A stretch of 42,224 nucleotides of DNA from NCBI GenBank assembly GCA_007695055.1, contig REEM01000068.1, forward strand, positions 1 to 42,224, written 5' to 3'. This document shows positions 18,937 through 27,381 of the stretch, in pieces. The stretch comes from Spirochaetaceae bacterium (GTDB lineage Bacteria > Spirochaetota > Spirochaetia > DSM-27196 > SLAA01). Under the pieces are notes generated by a model that worked only from the letters and a program-made list of their open reading frames with translations, searched no databases and was not told where the DNA came from. The stretch's first letter is position 1. Each line of letters begins with the position of its first letter. The position numbers and the translations under genes were made by a program.

Positions 18937-19743
18937 TTACCCCGCTGTGTCGAGCCATGGTACAGCAAGTTCGGGTAAGGGAAATCCAGGAGTTGAGATA
19001 AGATGAGTAGTATCGGCTCCCACTACAATCATGTGTTCAAACTGCGCCGTAGGAAAACCATCGCAAGTGACGTAACCGAATCCATCCTCCATCAGCTCAA
19101 TCTTCCCGCTGCCGAAGGTAACTACCGGTTCAATTGTCAGCACCATGCCGGGCACCAACGGCACCCCAATATCCATCTCACCTGAGAATCGTATGAGAGG
19201 ATCTTCATGGATATCACGACCGATGCCGTGACCACATAGTCTCTCCAGAACGCGACATCCCAACTCATCGGCGCGTTGTTGCACTGCTCTTCCAATGTCG
19301 TTAACCCAACCTCCAGCACGCGCAGCGCGCACCCCTGCAAGACTGCATTCCCAGGCCGCGGTAACAAGATTCCGATCGGCAGCGTTTGCTGGTTCAACTA
19401 CATAACTCCATGCTGCGTCGGCGTACCAACCTTCATGTTCCGCCACCACATCTACGGTCAATACGTCGCCCGCTTGAAGTTGAGAAGCATCGGGCACACC
19501 ATGCGCAGCAATGGCGCCAATTGAGACCGAAACCGTTCCCGGAAAGCCTCTGTAACCCTGTTGAGCTGGCTCCACCCCGTGAACCCGGAGGCGCGCTTCA
19601 CAAAAGTCCGCTATATCGCTGAGCCTAAGTCCCGGTACAACCCGCTCACGCAGTTCAAACAAAACTCTAGCAACCGCTCGTGCAGGACGCTTCAGCCGTC
19701 CTATTTCTGCCGATGTCTTGAGTACCGGCTTATTCAAGTTCAT
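18937..19743 (-). CDS. map: Methionine aminopeptidase (type I)
   Basis: This enzyme removes the initiator methionine from new proteins. The 268-aa product has the full set of residues expected of the pita-bread fold: substrate His H81 (AAHGVPD) and metal ligands D98, D109, H172 (CGHGIGR), E205 (LTIEP) and E236 (TAQFEH). The start is ATG 19743. The reading frame stays open upstream to 20166, but that part is antisense or out of frame to the small membrane protein gene and has no similarity to map. It lies six bases after that gene. Confidence 0.95.
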   Translation of the reverse strand: MNLNKPVLKTSAEIGRLKRPARAVARVLFELRERVVPGLRLSDIADFCEARLRVHGVEPAQQGYRGFPGTVSVSIGAIAAHGVPDASQLQAGDVLTVDVVAEHEGWYADAAWSYVVEPANAADRNLVTAAWECSLAGVRAARAGGWVNDIGRAVQQRADELGCRVLERLCGHGIGRDIHEDPLIRFSGEMDIGVPLVPGMVLTIEPVVTFGSGKIELMEDGFGYVTCDGFPTAQFEHMIVVGADTTHLISTPGFPLPELAVPWLDTAG

Positions 19744-19748
19744 AGCGA

Positions 19749-20138
19749 CTACACTCCCGGTAAAAATAGGATCAGCAAAAAAGAAGCAGCAAGTGCCGCA
19801 ACTGCAGACGCAACGCCTATGAGAATGGCGACCACGCTTCCCGATACGAGACCTCTGCGACGAAATATCGCACGCACAATTACACCCAACTGAAACCAGA
19901 TAGCAAAGAGCATACTGAGAGGCGCAGTTATCCGCGCACCGCGCAACAAACTGAGTAGGGTTTCGTCGAGAAAGCTCTGGAAATTGCCAAGCGCGTAGAG
20001 TCCTATCAACAAAACCGTAAGCAACCAAAAGAACAGAGCAATGGCCGAGAGGCTTGCAACATAGAAACTCAGGAGATCCCCGGTCACGGGCTGGCTGCTT
20101 TTTTTTATGGCATTGTGTATCAACATTCGGTATTCCAT
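19749..20138 (-). CDS. Small three-TM membrane protein, unknown
   Basis: The 129-aa product has three strongly hydrophobic segments at about residues 24-50, 70-90 and 98-127, linked by short basic loops (IFRRRG). No family is recognised. Coding is supported by the tight spacing to map (5 bases between stop and start codons) and by the consistent membrane pattern. The start may be ATG 20138 or ATG 20126; the second has GGAA at a better distance. Confidence 0.7.
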   Translation of the reverse strand: MEYRMLIHNAIKKSSQPVTGDLLSFYVASLSAIALFFWLLTVLLIGLYALGNFQSFLDETLLSLLRGARITAPLSMLFAIWFQLGVIVRAIFRRRGLVSGSVVAILIGVASAVAALAASFLLILFLPGV

Positions 20139-20235
20139 AGTCTATCACACCTAAGACTTGCATCATGATAGTGTTGCTTAGTATGGTAGTCTCTCATGGG
20201 TATATCGGCGTTAATGCCCACGGTATACACTGTAC

Positions 20236-20264
20236 TTACCAGACGGTGGCCGGGGCGGCATAAT
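20236..20264 (+). promoter_or_regulatory. Probable promoter of the SPFH-HIT pair
   Basis: A -35-like TTACCA (20236-20241, 4 of 6 matches) and a -10 CATAAT (20259-20264, 5 of 6) have an ideal 17-bp spacer. The start of transcription would leave a leader of about 20 bases containing the GGAGG of the downstream gene. Confidence 0.45.
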
Positions 20265-20289
20265 GCTGCAGGCATAGGGAGGAATCAGA

Positions 20290-21144
20290 GTGAAAGTGCG
20301 AACCACAATAACGATCCTTCTGCTCCTATCATTAACTGGCACCGTTTTTTACTTTGGATGGGTGCAGATCCTCCTTCCTGAGGACAGTTACGCGGTAGCG
20401 TTTACCAAGACAGCAGGATGGGATGAAGAAGTCATGGAGGCCGGTAAGTTCACTTGGCGTTGGGAAAGGGTCATTCCAACCAATATGAAACTCCACATAT
20501 TCCATTTACAACCCCGCAGCGCGGTTGTAACTCACTCTGCCGACCTCCCCTCCGCGAAAATCTATAGCGAGTTCTTGAACAACGAAGCCGAATTCCGCTA
20601 TGAACTTGAGCTGAGAATACAGTACACCATTGACCCGATGGATCTCCCTCGACTCGTTTCGGAAGGTGGACTCCGGCACGACTCGGTCGACGACTTCTAC
20701 CAAACCCTTGAGTCGGGTCTCCATGAGCATATTGTCGAACTCACTCCAATTATTGTGAACAACACGACTCACAGCACCGATAGCGACCGGAGCGTTTTAG
20801 CCGCAACACAAAACCAACTCCGTCACGAGTTGGAACAGTTCAGGCCCGACATCCGCATTCTCAGTCTTGATATTACGAAACTCTCGGTACCTGATCTCGA
20901 TCTCTACCACGATGCTCGCAAGAACTTTGCCGCAGTTCAGAGTTTTGTGACCCAAGCACGCGGCGAAGCACAGGCCGTTGCTATTCGTAGAGAGATTCTA
21001 GAACGCAGCCGCCTTGATATTCTTGAGCAGTACGGACGTGTACTGGCCGACTACCCCGAACTTCTCGACTACTTCAGGCTTCAGGGTGACAGTGGCGTTG
21101 ATCTCCTTAATTTGGGAAGTCTACAGGTGACGGTGGACGATTAA
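20290..21144 (+). CDS. SPFH (band 7)-like membrane protein
   Basis: The 284-aa product has an N-terminal membrane anchor (about residues 5-28) and then a segment resembling the stomatin/prohibitin/HflC fold: YAVAFTKTAGWDEEVMEAGKF followed by beta-rich sequence, ending in an Ala/Arg-rich helix (ARGEAQAVAIRREIL) like the coiled-coil arm of SPFH proteins. Such proteins form oligomeric rings in the membrane and often regulate proteases; which partner applies here is unknown. The start is GTG 20290 with GGAGG seven bases upstream. The next gene starts three bases after its stop. Confidence 0.72.
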   Translation: MKVRTTITILLLLSLTGTVFYFGWVQILLPEDSYAVAFTKTAGWDEEVMEAGKFTWRWERVIPTNMKLHIFHLQPRSAVVTHSADLPSAKIYSEFLNNEAEFRYELELRIQYTIDPMDLPRLVSEGGLRHDSVDDFYQTLESGLHEHIVELTPIIVNNTTHSTDSDRSVLAATQNQLRHELEQFRPDIRILSLDITKLSVPDLDLYHDARKNFAAVQSFVTQARGEAQAVAIRREILERSRLDILEQYGRVLADYPELLDYFRLQGDSGVDLLNLGSLQVTVDD

Positions 21145-21147
21145 TTC

Positions 21148-21636
21148 GTGGAGTATTTCTTCAACTTTGAGAAGCTTGCCTACGTCACTGGAAAGAAACC
21201 TGAAGGATGCATTCTCTGCCTGATCCGCGACAAATCACCGGACGTGGTTAACCTTACGGTATACGAGACCGAGTCGTTCATAGTTTCGATTAATCTCTAC
21301 CCCTTCAACCCCGGGCATCTTATGATTTTCCCTCGAAGGCATACGGTCGACATCAGAGACTTCACATCCTCAGAGAACAATGAACTGTCGCTCTTGGTAA
21401 ACCAAACCCTCTCAGTACTCGACCGACTGTACAATCCAGCAGGCTATAACACTGGGTACAATATGGGAGCTGCGGCTGGCGCCTCAATTGACCACATCCA
21501 CATGCATATCATTCCACGCTATCCACGCGAACTTGGAATAGCGGATTTGCTTGCTGGTCGCAGAGTCTTAGTCGAAAGCCCCATGGATTCCTCAATACGG
21601 GTTCGAGCAGCTTTCGCAGACTATTCCAGTTCGTAG
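21148..21636 (+). CDS. HIT-family hydrolase
   Basis: The 162-aa product has the histidine triad H116-x-H118-x-H120 in DHIHMHIIPR and the upstream NPGHLMIFPRRH segment of the HIT fold, so it should hydrolyse or phosphorolyse dinucleoside polyphosphates or AMP derivatives. The GYNMGAAAGASIDHIH stretch resembles the Ap4A phosphorylase-like branch. A CILC pair at residues 21-24 may bind metal. The start is GTG 21148, three bases after the SPFH-like gene, so the two are probably co-transcribed. Confidence 0.9.
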   Translation: MEYFFNFEKLAYVTGKKPEGCILCLIRDKSPDVVNLTVYETESFIVSINLYPFNPGHLMIFPRRHTVDIRDFTSSENNELSLLVNQTLSVLDRLYNPAGYNTGYNMGAAAGASIDHIHMHIIPRYPRELGIADLLAGRRVLVESPMDSSIRVRAAFADYSSS

Positions 21637-21653
21637 GCGAAAAGAACTAAGCC

Positions 21654-23459
21654 TTAGTGACCCTCTTCAATAGCCACCAACTGAGTTATAAGCTTCCTGA
21701 GCATTTCCAGTTCCTCGGTGTGTTTCTTCAACTCTAATTCGAGACTGCTGCCAGGAGCCGCAAACTGCCTGTACTTCTCCGCCATGCTTGGCGACTGATT
21801 CCGCTGCAGCATTTGGAGCGCCGCCAGAACTTCTTCCAACAGTTCGAGACCCTTATCAATCAGGGTCCGGGCTTCTTTATCTCGCTGTAAAACCATGGCA
21901 CGATAAGCACGCTGCTGTGCAAGGTCCTTCTCTACCGCATAGCGCACCCTGAAAAAAGCTTTTCCTTCATCTGCGTCCGGTGCAAAGGATTGATCAAATT
22001 TTTCGATCTTCTCCGCAATATCTTCAAGGCCAGCAGAAACCAGCAAAAGGTCGCGGCCGCCGCTTCTCAGGCGTATAGGAGTTATGCGATTCAGCACCCT
22101 CACGAACTCCTGCAATCCACCACGATATCGACGGACAATGAAGTTGTATAAGATATTGAGTGACTTCATATACTTGAAGGTTGGCAGACCCAGTTTCTGA
22201 ATTGAAGCGTGAATAGTACTGCGATAATGTTCAAAATCCGGGGGGTCTTGACGAAAAATCCGGTCGATCATTCGACCAACAACTCCTAACCGCACGTCTT
22301 GAAACCTCTTGTCAAGTCTACCAAGAACACGAATTTTCAAGGCTGCATGATAGAATGCTTTGAGATTCAGTTTAGGCAAATATACCAAGAACCGGTAGTA
22401 CGGGTCTTCGTGATACCATTTTATGAGTTCGACAAACGGAAAGTCTTGGTCCAGTTTGATAGCCGCATCTGCCAATTGATGGAGCGAGTCCTTGAACTGT
22501 TTCACCGCGTCGAGACTTATCGCTTCCACCCCGTCTTCAATCTCTTTGTAACTATCGGGCTCCTCTCGTTCATCATGGTTAACGGTGACGCTGTAGAGAT
22601 AGTAGCGTATGAGTTCATCGTGCAGTTCAAATTTACTCCCAGATCGCTTGGCGTTATACAATGCAAAATAGAGTTGCTCTAAGCTCTCCATGACGGTAGC
22701 GAAAGACGCCGAGGAAAATTTTGGCGGTTCCTCACCGGGAGGTGCTAAACCAATATCAACCCGAAATAATACAAATAAATCTGAGTACGAGAACAGGCCA
22801 ATATCGCGCATATAGTAGAGCGGCCAAATTCCATCTTCGAGATGCTTAAAAACATCCGGGTGTATGCCCTCGATGTACGCGTCTAGTCGCGAAAGCAATT
22901 CACGCCGTATCTCAGCACGACTCTCTTTCTCAAGAAAGACATCCTGTATGTCTTTCATAGTCATAAAATCATGAAGATCAGTTTTAGATTCAGGGATACG
23001 TTGCCGCAAAAGGTACTCTACCATCCCCTGAAAGCGTGAGACATTCTTCCAGATACCAATAAACGCCGGGATCACCGGATATGCGTTCCGATACAGAGAG
23101 TATATTCGGGTGGCACCTTCAGCCGATATTACGCGACTCTCTAGATCTAGATAACCGCCAACGCGGTTTTGAATACGAGACCCCATTCGATCCAGTTTCA
23201 TCTTTAGGAATACAACGTCATCAGTCTTTGTTGAAGTGAGGCGCCGAAACCAGAAGACCAGACGATCCCAGAAGCCTAAACGTCCCATCTCCCTTTCAAT
23301 AAGTCGTTTACGCTCAGTGCTTTGTAGTTCCGCAGCGTAACTGCTTGAACCGTTGTCGTCGCTTAAACTGAGACTTTCTCGAATCCGACGTTGAAGGGAT
23401 TTCCTTTCGTCCTCATCCAGACTACGTGCTAATTGTTCAAATCCCGGCATTGGACTCAT
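21654..23459 (-). CDS. Large conserved spirochaetal protein (possibly DUF5312)
   Basis: The 601-aa product is rich in aromatic and charged residues, mostly helical, with no signal peptide and no clear membrane segment (FWDRLVFWFRRL at about residue 60 is amphipathic). The general character recalls a spirochaete-restricted family I know as DUF5312, but this is a memory-based match, not a search. A coiled coil is likely at the C-terminus. The start is ATG 23459 with GAGGG seven bases upstream. It stands alone between the convergent HIT gene and the divergent flaB gene. Confidence 0.75.
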   Translation of the reverse strand: MSPMPGFEQLARSLDEDERKSLQRRIRESLSLSDDNGSSSYAAELQSTERKRLIEREMGRLGFWDRLVFWFRRLTSTKTDDVVFLKMKLDRMGSRIQNRVGGYLDLESRVISAEGATRIYSLYRNAYPVIPAFIGIWKNVSRFQGMVEYLLRQRIPESKTDLHDFMTMKDIQDVFLEKESRAEIRRELLSRLDAYIEGIHPDVFKHLEDGIWPLYYMRDIGLFSYSDLFVLFRVDIGLAPPGEEPPKFSSASFATVMESLEQLYFALYNAKRSGSKFELHDELIRYYLYSVTVNHDEREEPDSYKEIEDGVEAISLDAVKQFKDSLHQLADAAIKLDQDFPFVELIKWYHEDPYYRFLVYLPKLNLKAFYHAALKIRVLGRLDKRFQDVRLGVVGRMIDRIFRQDPPDFEHYRSTIHASIQKLGLPTFKYMKSLNILYNFIVRRYRGGLQEFVRVLNRITPIRLRSGGRDLLLVSAGLEDIAEKIEKFDQSFAPDADEGKAFFRVRYAVEKDLAQQRAYRAMVLQRDKEARTLIDKGLELLEEVLAALQMLQRNQSPSMAEKYRQFAAPGSSLELELKKHTEELEMLRKLITQLVAIEEGH

Positions 23460-23627
23460 CTAGGTTCCCTCATGATTCATGGCTTCCCTCCACTATTCTC
23501 GGCAGCAATTCCCAACGCGGCAAGTCAACAGAGGTGAAGCAAAGCCTTTTTTGCGATTATTTCGTTCTAAACTCGCCGTCCCAACTGTTTCACAACCCAG
23601 TTTTCTCAAGTTATCAAGGAATGCGAC

Positions 23628-23655
23628 TAAAGAATTTTTGTGAAACTCCGAGGAT
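23628..23655 (+). promoter_or_regulatory. Sigma-28-like promoter of flaB
   Basis: TAAAGAAT (23628-23635) is followed, with the 15-base gap after TAAA that FliA promoters use, by TCCGAGGA (23647-23654) against the consensus GCCGATAA. The -35 is excellent and the -10 core CCGA is present, although three -10 positions differ. The leader would be about 70 bases and include the hairpin described separately. Confidence 0.5.
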
Positions 23656-23689
23656 GAATACGAAGCCCTAAGAAAAGGGTTCAAATTCT

Positions 23690-23707
23690 CCGGACACGGA
23701 TGTCCGG
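23690..23707 (+). promoter_or_regulatory. CsrA-type binding hairpin in the flaB leader
   Basis: CCGGACA (23690-23696), loop CGGA (23697-23700) and TGTCCGG (23701-23707) form a perfect 7-bp stem with GGA in the tetraloop. The core ACACGGATGT matches the known CsrA/RsmA consensus ACARGGAUGU with GGA displayed in a hairpin loop. A second GGA lies in the ribosome binding site AAGGAGGAG just downstream (about 23719-23727), giving the two-site layout used for repression of translation. No csrA or fliW gene is in the window. Confidence 0.65.
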
Positions 23708-23730
23708 ACCCGCGATTCCAAGGAGGAGTC

Positions 23731-24603
23731 ATGATCATCAATCACAACATGAGCGCCATGTTCGCCCAACGCCAACAGAAGTTCAATGTACTGAACACCA
23801 CCGGCAACATGGAAAAACTCTCTTCGGGTATGCGCATTAATCGCGCGGGCGACGACGCCAGCGGTCTTGCGGTCTCCGAGAAGATGCGCTCACAGGTTCG
23901 TGGTCTGCAACGCGCCGAACGAAACACCGCAGACGGCATTTCGTTGATTCAGACCACAGAAGGGTACCTGCAGCAGTCTCAGGACATCCTGCAGCGTGTT
24001 CGTGAGCTCGCGGTACAGGCCTCCAACGGTATCTATACCGACGAAGACCGTATGCAGATCCAGGTTGAGGTGTCACAGCTGGTAAGCGAGGTTAACCGCA
24101 TTGCGTCACATGCGCAGTTCAACGGTATGAACCTCCTCACTGGACGGTTCGCTGCCGAAACCGGAACAAACGTCGTAACCGCCAGCATGTGGTTCCACAT
24201 TGGTGCCAACATGGACCAGCGGGAACAGGTTTTCATTGGTACTATGACTGCCCAGGCTTTGGGTATTCAGAGCACCGACGGTCTTCCACACACCGCGACC
24301 TTCATCTCACTCTCCACTCCCGACCGTGCTAATGCAGCAATTGGTGTATTGGATGAAGCCTTGAAAACGGTGAGTAAGCAACGTGCAGACCTTGGTGCCT
24401 ACCAAAACCGGCTCGACTATGCGCGTCAAGGACTCCTGGTTGGCGCCGAGAACCTGCAGGCCGCTGAGTCACGTATACGTGACACCGACATGGCCGAAGA
24501 GATGGTGAGTTTTGTACGAAACCAAATTCTGAACCAGACGTCCAACGCAATGCTTGCCCAGGCTAACCAGCAGCCCCAAATGGTATTGCAGTTGCTGCAG
24601 TAA
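23731..24603 (+). CDS. flaB: Flagellar filament core protein FlaB
   Basis: This is a core subunit of the periplasmic flagellar filament. The 290-aa product has the conserved N-terminal helices ([14 protein letters not shown], then [24 protein letters not shown]), a short middle domain and the C-terminal helices ending in [17 protein letters not shown]. The length is normal for spirochaetal FlaB, which lacks the surface domains of external flagellins. It is preceded by AAGGAGG, a CsrA-type hairpin and a sigma-28-like promoter, and followed by a terminator, so it is a single-gene unit. Other flaB or flaA genes are not in the window. Confidence 0.97.
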   Translation: MIINHNMSAMFAQRQQKFNVLNTTGNMEKLSSGMRINRAGDDASGLAVSEKMRSQVRGLQRAERNTADGISLIQTTEGYLQQSQDILQRVRELAVQASNGIYTDEDRMQIQVEVSQLVSEVNRIASHAQFNGMNLLTGRFAAETGTNVVTASMWFHIGANMDQREQVFIGTMTAQALGIQSTDGLPHTATFISLSTPDRANAAIGVLDEALKTVSKQRADLGAYQNRLDYARQGLLVGAENLQAAESRIRDTDMAEEMVSFVRNQILNQTSNAMLAQANQQPQMVLQLLQ

Positions 24604-24641
24604 GCTCAAACACCCGTCGGTCCGCCGATATCGTTTGAGGA

Positions 24642-24676
24642 GGGGTTGTCCATTAACGTGGACAATCCCTTTTTTT
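24642..24676 (+). terminator. Rho-independent terminator of flaB
   Basis: A 10-bp stem GGGGTTGTCC/GGACAATCCC (one G-U pair) with an 8-base loop is followed by seven T residues. It lies 38 bases after the flaB stop codon and before the cca start. Confidence 0.9.
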
Positions 24677-24727
24677 ATGCTCTATGCACCCTTCCCGCAA
24701 CAGTTATTGTTAGGTCATAATAAAACT

Positions 24728-26140
24728 ATGACACCTGATCTTGAACTTATTCCCTACCCATGCAACCGACTTCCTCAGCGTCTACTTGAGGCTTGTCGCA
24801 TTATGATTGAGGCGGAATACCAGGTGTATTTAGTTGGTGGTGCCGTACGTAATCTTGTTATGAAACGGCCACCTTCCGACTTTGACCTCGCCACCGACGC
24901 TCACCCACACCAGATCACAACACTGTTTCGGCGCGTGATTCCAACGGGAATTGCCCACGGTACCGTTACTGTGCTGTATCGAGGTCTGTCCCTGGAGGTT
25001 ACTACCTTCCGAAGTGAAGGCGCATACAGCGACGGCCGCCGCCCCGACGAGGTCACCTTCGGTACCAGCATAGTTGAAGATCTGTCTCGACGCGACTTCA
25101 CCATGAATGCCATGGCCATAGATATAAAACACCAGGTTCTCATTGACCCCTATGGTGGGCGGCACGACATTGATCAGCATCAAGTACGGGCAGTGGGAGA
25201 TCCAGCAAGTCGTCTCAGTGAAGATGCCTTGCGCATTCTGCGCGCCGTGCGCTTCTCCGTTCAGCTAGAATTTGCTCTAGCACCCAATACCCTCGTGGCA
25301 TTGGCCTCAGCTGCACCAAAGCTTTCAGCGATATCGGTTGAACGTGTACGCATTGAGCTTGAGAAAATGCTTGTTTCTGAGCAACCATCTCGAGCGTTCA
25401 GGATCTTTCGAGATCAAGGCATTCTCGCCCATATACTACCAGAGTTTTTGCACTGTATAACCGCCCCAACCGGGGACGATGCTCCAGGGCTCTCCCTTTA
25501 CGAACATCTAATCCGCAGTATGGACGCGACGCCTTCTGATCGCCTGGAGCTACGCCTTGCCGCCCTGCTTCATGATATTGGAAAACCAAACACCCAGATT
25601 CGCGATACAGACGGTACCATGAGATTCATTGGGCACGAAAAAGAATCGGCGCGAATCAGCTCCGAACTACTCAAACGACTCTGTTTTCCTACACGCGTTA
25701 TTCGCCAGGTGGAGCACTTAGTGCTCCACCATATGTTCTTCTACGAGCCATCCTGGAGCCCCGCAGCGGTGCGCAGATTTATTGCTCGAGTGGGAAAAGA
25801 CAATGTTGCAGACCTCGTGCTACTCCGCCGCGCTGATACACTAGGAAAACACGGAAATGAGAAAGCCTCGCCTCTTCTCAACGAGCTCCTGCAACGTGTG
25901 GAGCATGAGAACCAATCTGCCGGGGCCTTTACTATTAGGGATCTTGCAATTGGCGGTAACGACCTTGCCAGCATTGGTGTGAAGAAGGGCCCGGAGATGG
26001 GGAAGATTCTTGAGGAATTGCTTGAGACGGTGCTCGATGACCCAGACCTCAATACGAAGCCACGCCTCCTACAGATCGCCCAACGACTCTACGAAACGCG
26101 GTTTCAGCCGCTCGTTAGAAAAGGCCAGGAGCCTGACTAA
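24728..26140 (+). CDS. cca: CCA-adding enzyme / tRNA nucleotidyltransferase
   Basis: A class II nucleotidyltransferase that adds or repairs the 3' CCA of tRNAs. The 470-aa product has the N-terminal motif LVGGAVRN with catalytic D51 and D53 (SDFDLATD), the RRDFTMNAMA nucleotide-binding motif, the arginine-rich EDALRILRAVRF motif and a C-terminal HD domain (LLHDIGKP). Because both tRNA genes in this window lack an encoded CCA, CCA synthesis rather than poly(A) addition is the likely main role. The start is ATG 24728; the frame is open upstream through the flaB terminator and is rejected. It overlaps the convergent rnc gene by four bases. Confidence 0.93.
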   Translation: MTPDLELIPYPCNRLPQRLLEACRIMIEAEYQVYLVGGAVRNLVMKRPPSDFDLATDAHPHQITTLFRRVIPTGIAHGTVTVLYRGLSLEVTTFRSEGAYSDGRRPDEVTFGTSIVEDLSRRDFTMNAMAIDIKHQVLIDPYGGRHDIDQHQVRAVGDPASRLSEDALRILRAVRFSVQLEFALAPNTLVALASAAPKLSAISVERVRIELEKMLVSEQPSRAFRIFRDQGILAHILPEFLHCITAPTGDDAPGLSLYEHLIRSMDATPSDRLELRLAALLHDIGKPNTQIRDTDGTMRFIGHEKESARISSELLKRLCFPTRVIRQVEHLVLHHMFFYEPSWSPAAVRRFIARVGKDNVADLVLLRRADTLGKHGNEKASPLLNELLQRVEHENQSAGAFTIRDLAIGGNDLASIGVKKGPEMGKILEELLETVLDDPDLNTKPRLLQIAQRLYETRFQPLVRKGQEPD

Positions 26141-27030
26141 GGTCTTTTTCGAAAGGGACTCGACTCGGAACTCCTTGAGTTCCATTCTCTTTTTTCCACT
26201 TTTGCTGGCTTAGGCGGCTTGACGGGCTTGGGTGCCTTCTCATTCTTGGCGGCTTTTGCTGGCTTTGCTGGCTTGGTCGCCTTTACGTTTCGATGTATTG
26301 TCTCAAACGCCAAGGCTGCAGCGTTTTGTTCTGCTTCTTTCTTGTTTGCACCCTTACCGGGCCCGTAACTTTTTTCGTTCACCACAACTTCAATCCAGAA
26401 AGTCTTGTCATGGTCTGGACCAGTTTTCTTCACAAGATTGTATCTTGGGTAGGTCTTATAGGTTTTCTGGACATGTTCCTGCAGGAGCGTCTTATAGTCT
26501 TTTCGGTGACGATCCTCAAGCACCTTTGTAATTTCCGGTACTATGTGGCGTAACACAAACTTTCGAGCTGGCCTGAAGCCAGAATCGACAAAAAAAGCTC
26601 CGATGATAGCTTCCATACAGTCGGCCAAAAGGGCCTTTTTGTTCCTGCCCCCGGAGTATTCTTCACCCTTGCCGATGAGTATATACGAATCAACCTCAAT
26701 CCTGCGCGCGATCTCAGCAAGACTGTCCTCGGAGACCACAAAAGATTTTATCTTTGCAAGATCTCCCTCTGCGCGATCTGTAAGGTTTTCGAAAAGGTAT
26801 TCAGCGACCACAAGACCAAGCACCGAGTCTCCAAGAAACTCCAAGCGCTCATTGTTATCTACATCTTGGCTACTTTCATTCGCAAATGATCGGTGGGCAA
26901 AGGCGAGATTTAATAACTCTATATCACGAAACTTAATACCGCTTTTGCGTTCAAACAGCTGCAGCTCTTTGCGTCGCTGGCTGGAAACAGCAGGCGTGCG
27001 GTACTCACTTGACTTCTTAGGTAGGAGCAC
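26137..27030 (-). CDS. rnc: Ribonuclease III
   Basis: RNase III cuts double-stranded RNA, including rRNA precursors. The 297-aa product has the catalytic signature NNERLEFLGDSVLGLVVAEYLF, the second acidic cluster DCMEAIIGAFFVDSG, and a C-terminal double-stranded RNA-binding domain (DYKTLLQEHVQK to GANKKEAEQNAAALAFE). Beyond that is an unusual tail of about 45 residues made of Lys, Pro and Ala repeats. The start is set at GTG 27030, seven bases after AGG; TTG 27048 is in frame but has no ribosome binding site. It is the last gene of a coaD-rpmF-acpP-rnc run, separated from acpP by a hairpin. Confidence 0.93.
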   Translation of the reverse strand: MLLPKKSSEYRTPAVSSQRRKELQLFERKSGIKFRDIELLNLAFAHRSFANESSQDVDNNERLEFLGDSVLGLVVAEYLFENLTDRAEGDLAKIKSFVVSEDSLAEIARRIEVDSYILIGKGEEYSGGRNKKALLADCMEAIIGAFFVDSGFRPARKFVLRHIVPEITKVLEDRHRKDYKTLLQEHVQKTYKTYPRYNLVKKTGPDHDKTFWIEVVVNEKSYGPGKGANKKEAEQNAAALAFETIHRNVKATKPAKPAKAAKNEKAPKPVKPPKPAKVEKREWNSRSSESSPFRKRP

Positions 27031-27076
27031 AGTATTACCTAGTCGCAAACACGTTGTAGGTTGAGGAAGAGCTAAA

Positions 27077-27108
27077 GGGTAGTTTCAGTTGCTGAACCGA
27101 AACTACCC
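27077..27108 (-). terminator. Hairpin terminator after acpP
   Basis: A perfect 10-bp stem GGGTAGTTTC/GAAACTACCC with a 12-base loop lies 18 bases past the acpP stop. On the minus strand it is followed by TTTAGC, a weak U-run, so termination may be partial and rnc may depend on read-through. Confidence 0.6.
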
Positions 27109-27125
27109 TCGAGGCCCAAATAGAA

Positions 27126-27362
27126 TTACTGCTGCTGAGAACGAATAAATTCGAGTGCGTCTTTTACCGTCTCGAACTCATTTGCCTTTTCGTCTGGAAT
27201 CGAGATGCCCATCTCTTCTTCAATTGCATACACGAGTTCGTATGTATCAAGACTGTCGGCTCCCAGATCCTGGCGGAAAGAAGAATCAAGCGTAACCTTG
27301 CTCTCATCAACCTCAAGTTTATCTGCAACAAGTTTCTTCATCTTCTCAAAAAGTTCATCCAT
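27126..27362 (-). CDS. acpP: Acyl carrier protein
   Basis: This small acidic protein carries growing fatty acids on a phosphopantetheine arm. The 78-aa product has the attachment site GADSLD with Ser37, and a typical four-helix pattern. It lies 19 bases after rpmF, with GGAGG upstream of its ATG. The rpmF-acpP neighbourhood is common in bacteria, usually with other fatty-acid genes that are missing here. Confidence 0.97.
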   Translation of the reverse strand: MDELFEKMKKLVADKLEVDESKVTLDSSFRQDLGADSLDTYELVYAIEEEMGISIPDEKANEFETVKDALEFIRSQQQ

Positions 27363-27381
27363 GACAACTGCCTCCTATGTA

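Noticed and set aside
19744-20166. Upstream extension of map to 409 aa
   Set aside because: The extension overlaps the gene for the three-TM membrane protein, is Cys-rich and basic, and has no similarity to aminopeptidases. ATG 19743 gives a normal-length enzyme.
24554-24727. Upstream extension of cca by 58 residues
   Set aside because: It would begin within flaB and run through a strong terminator.
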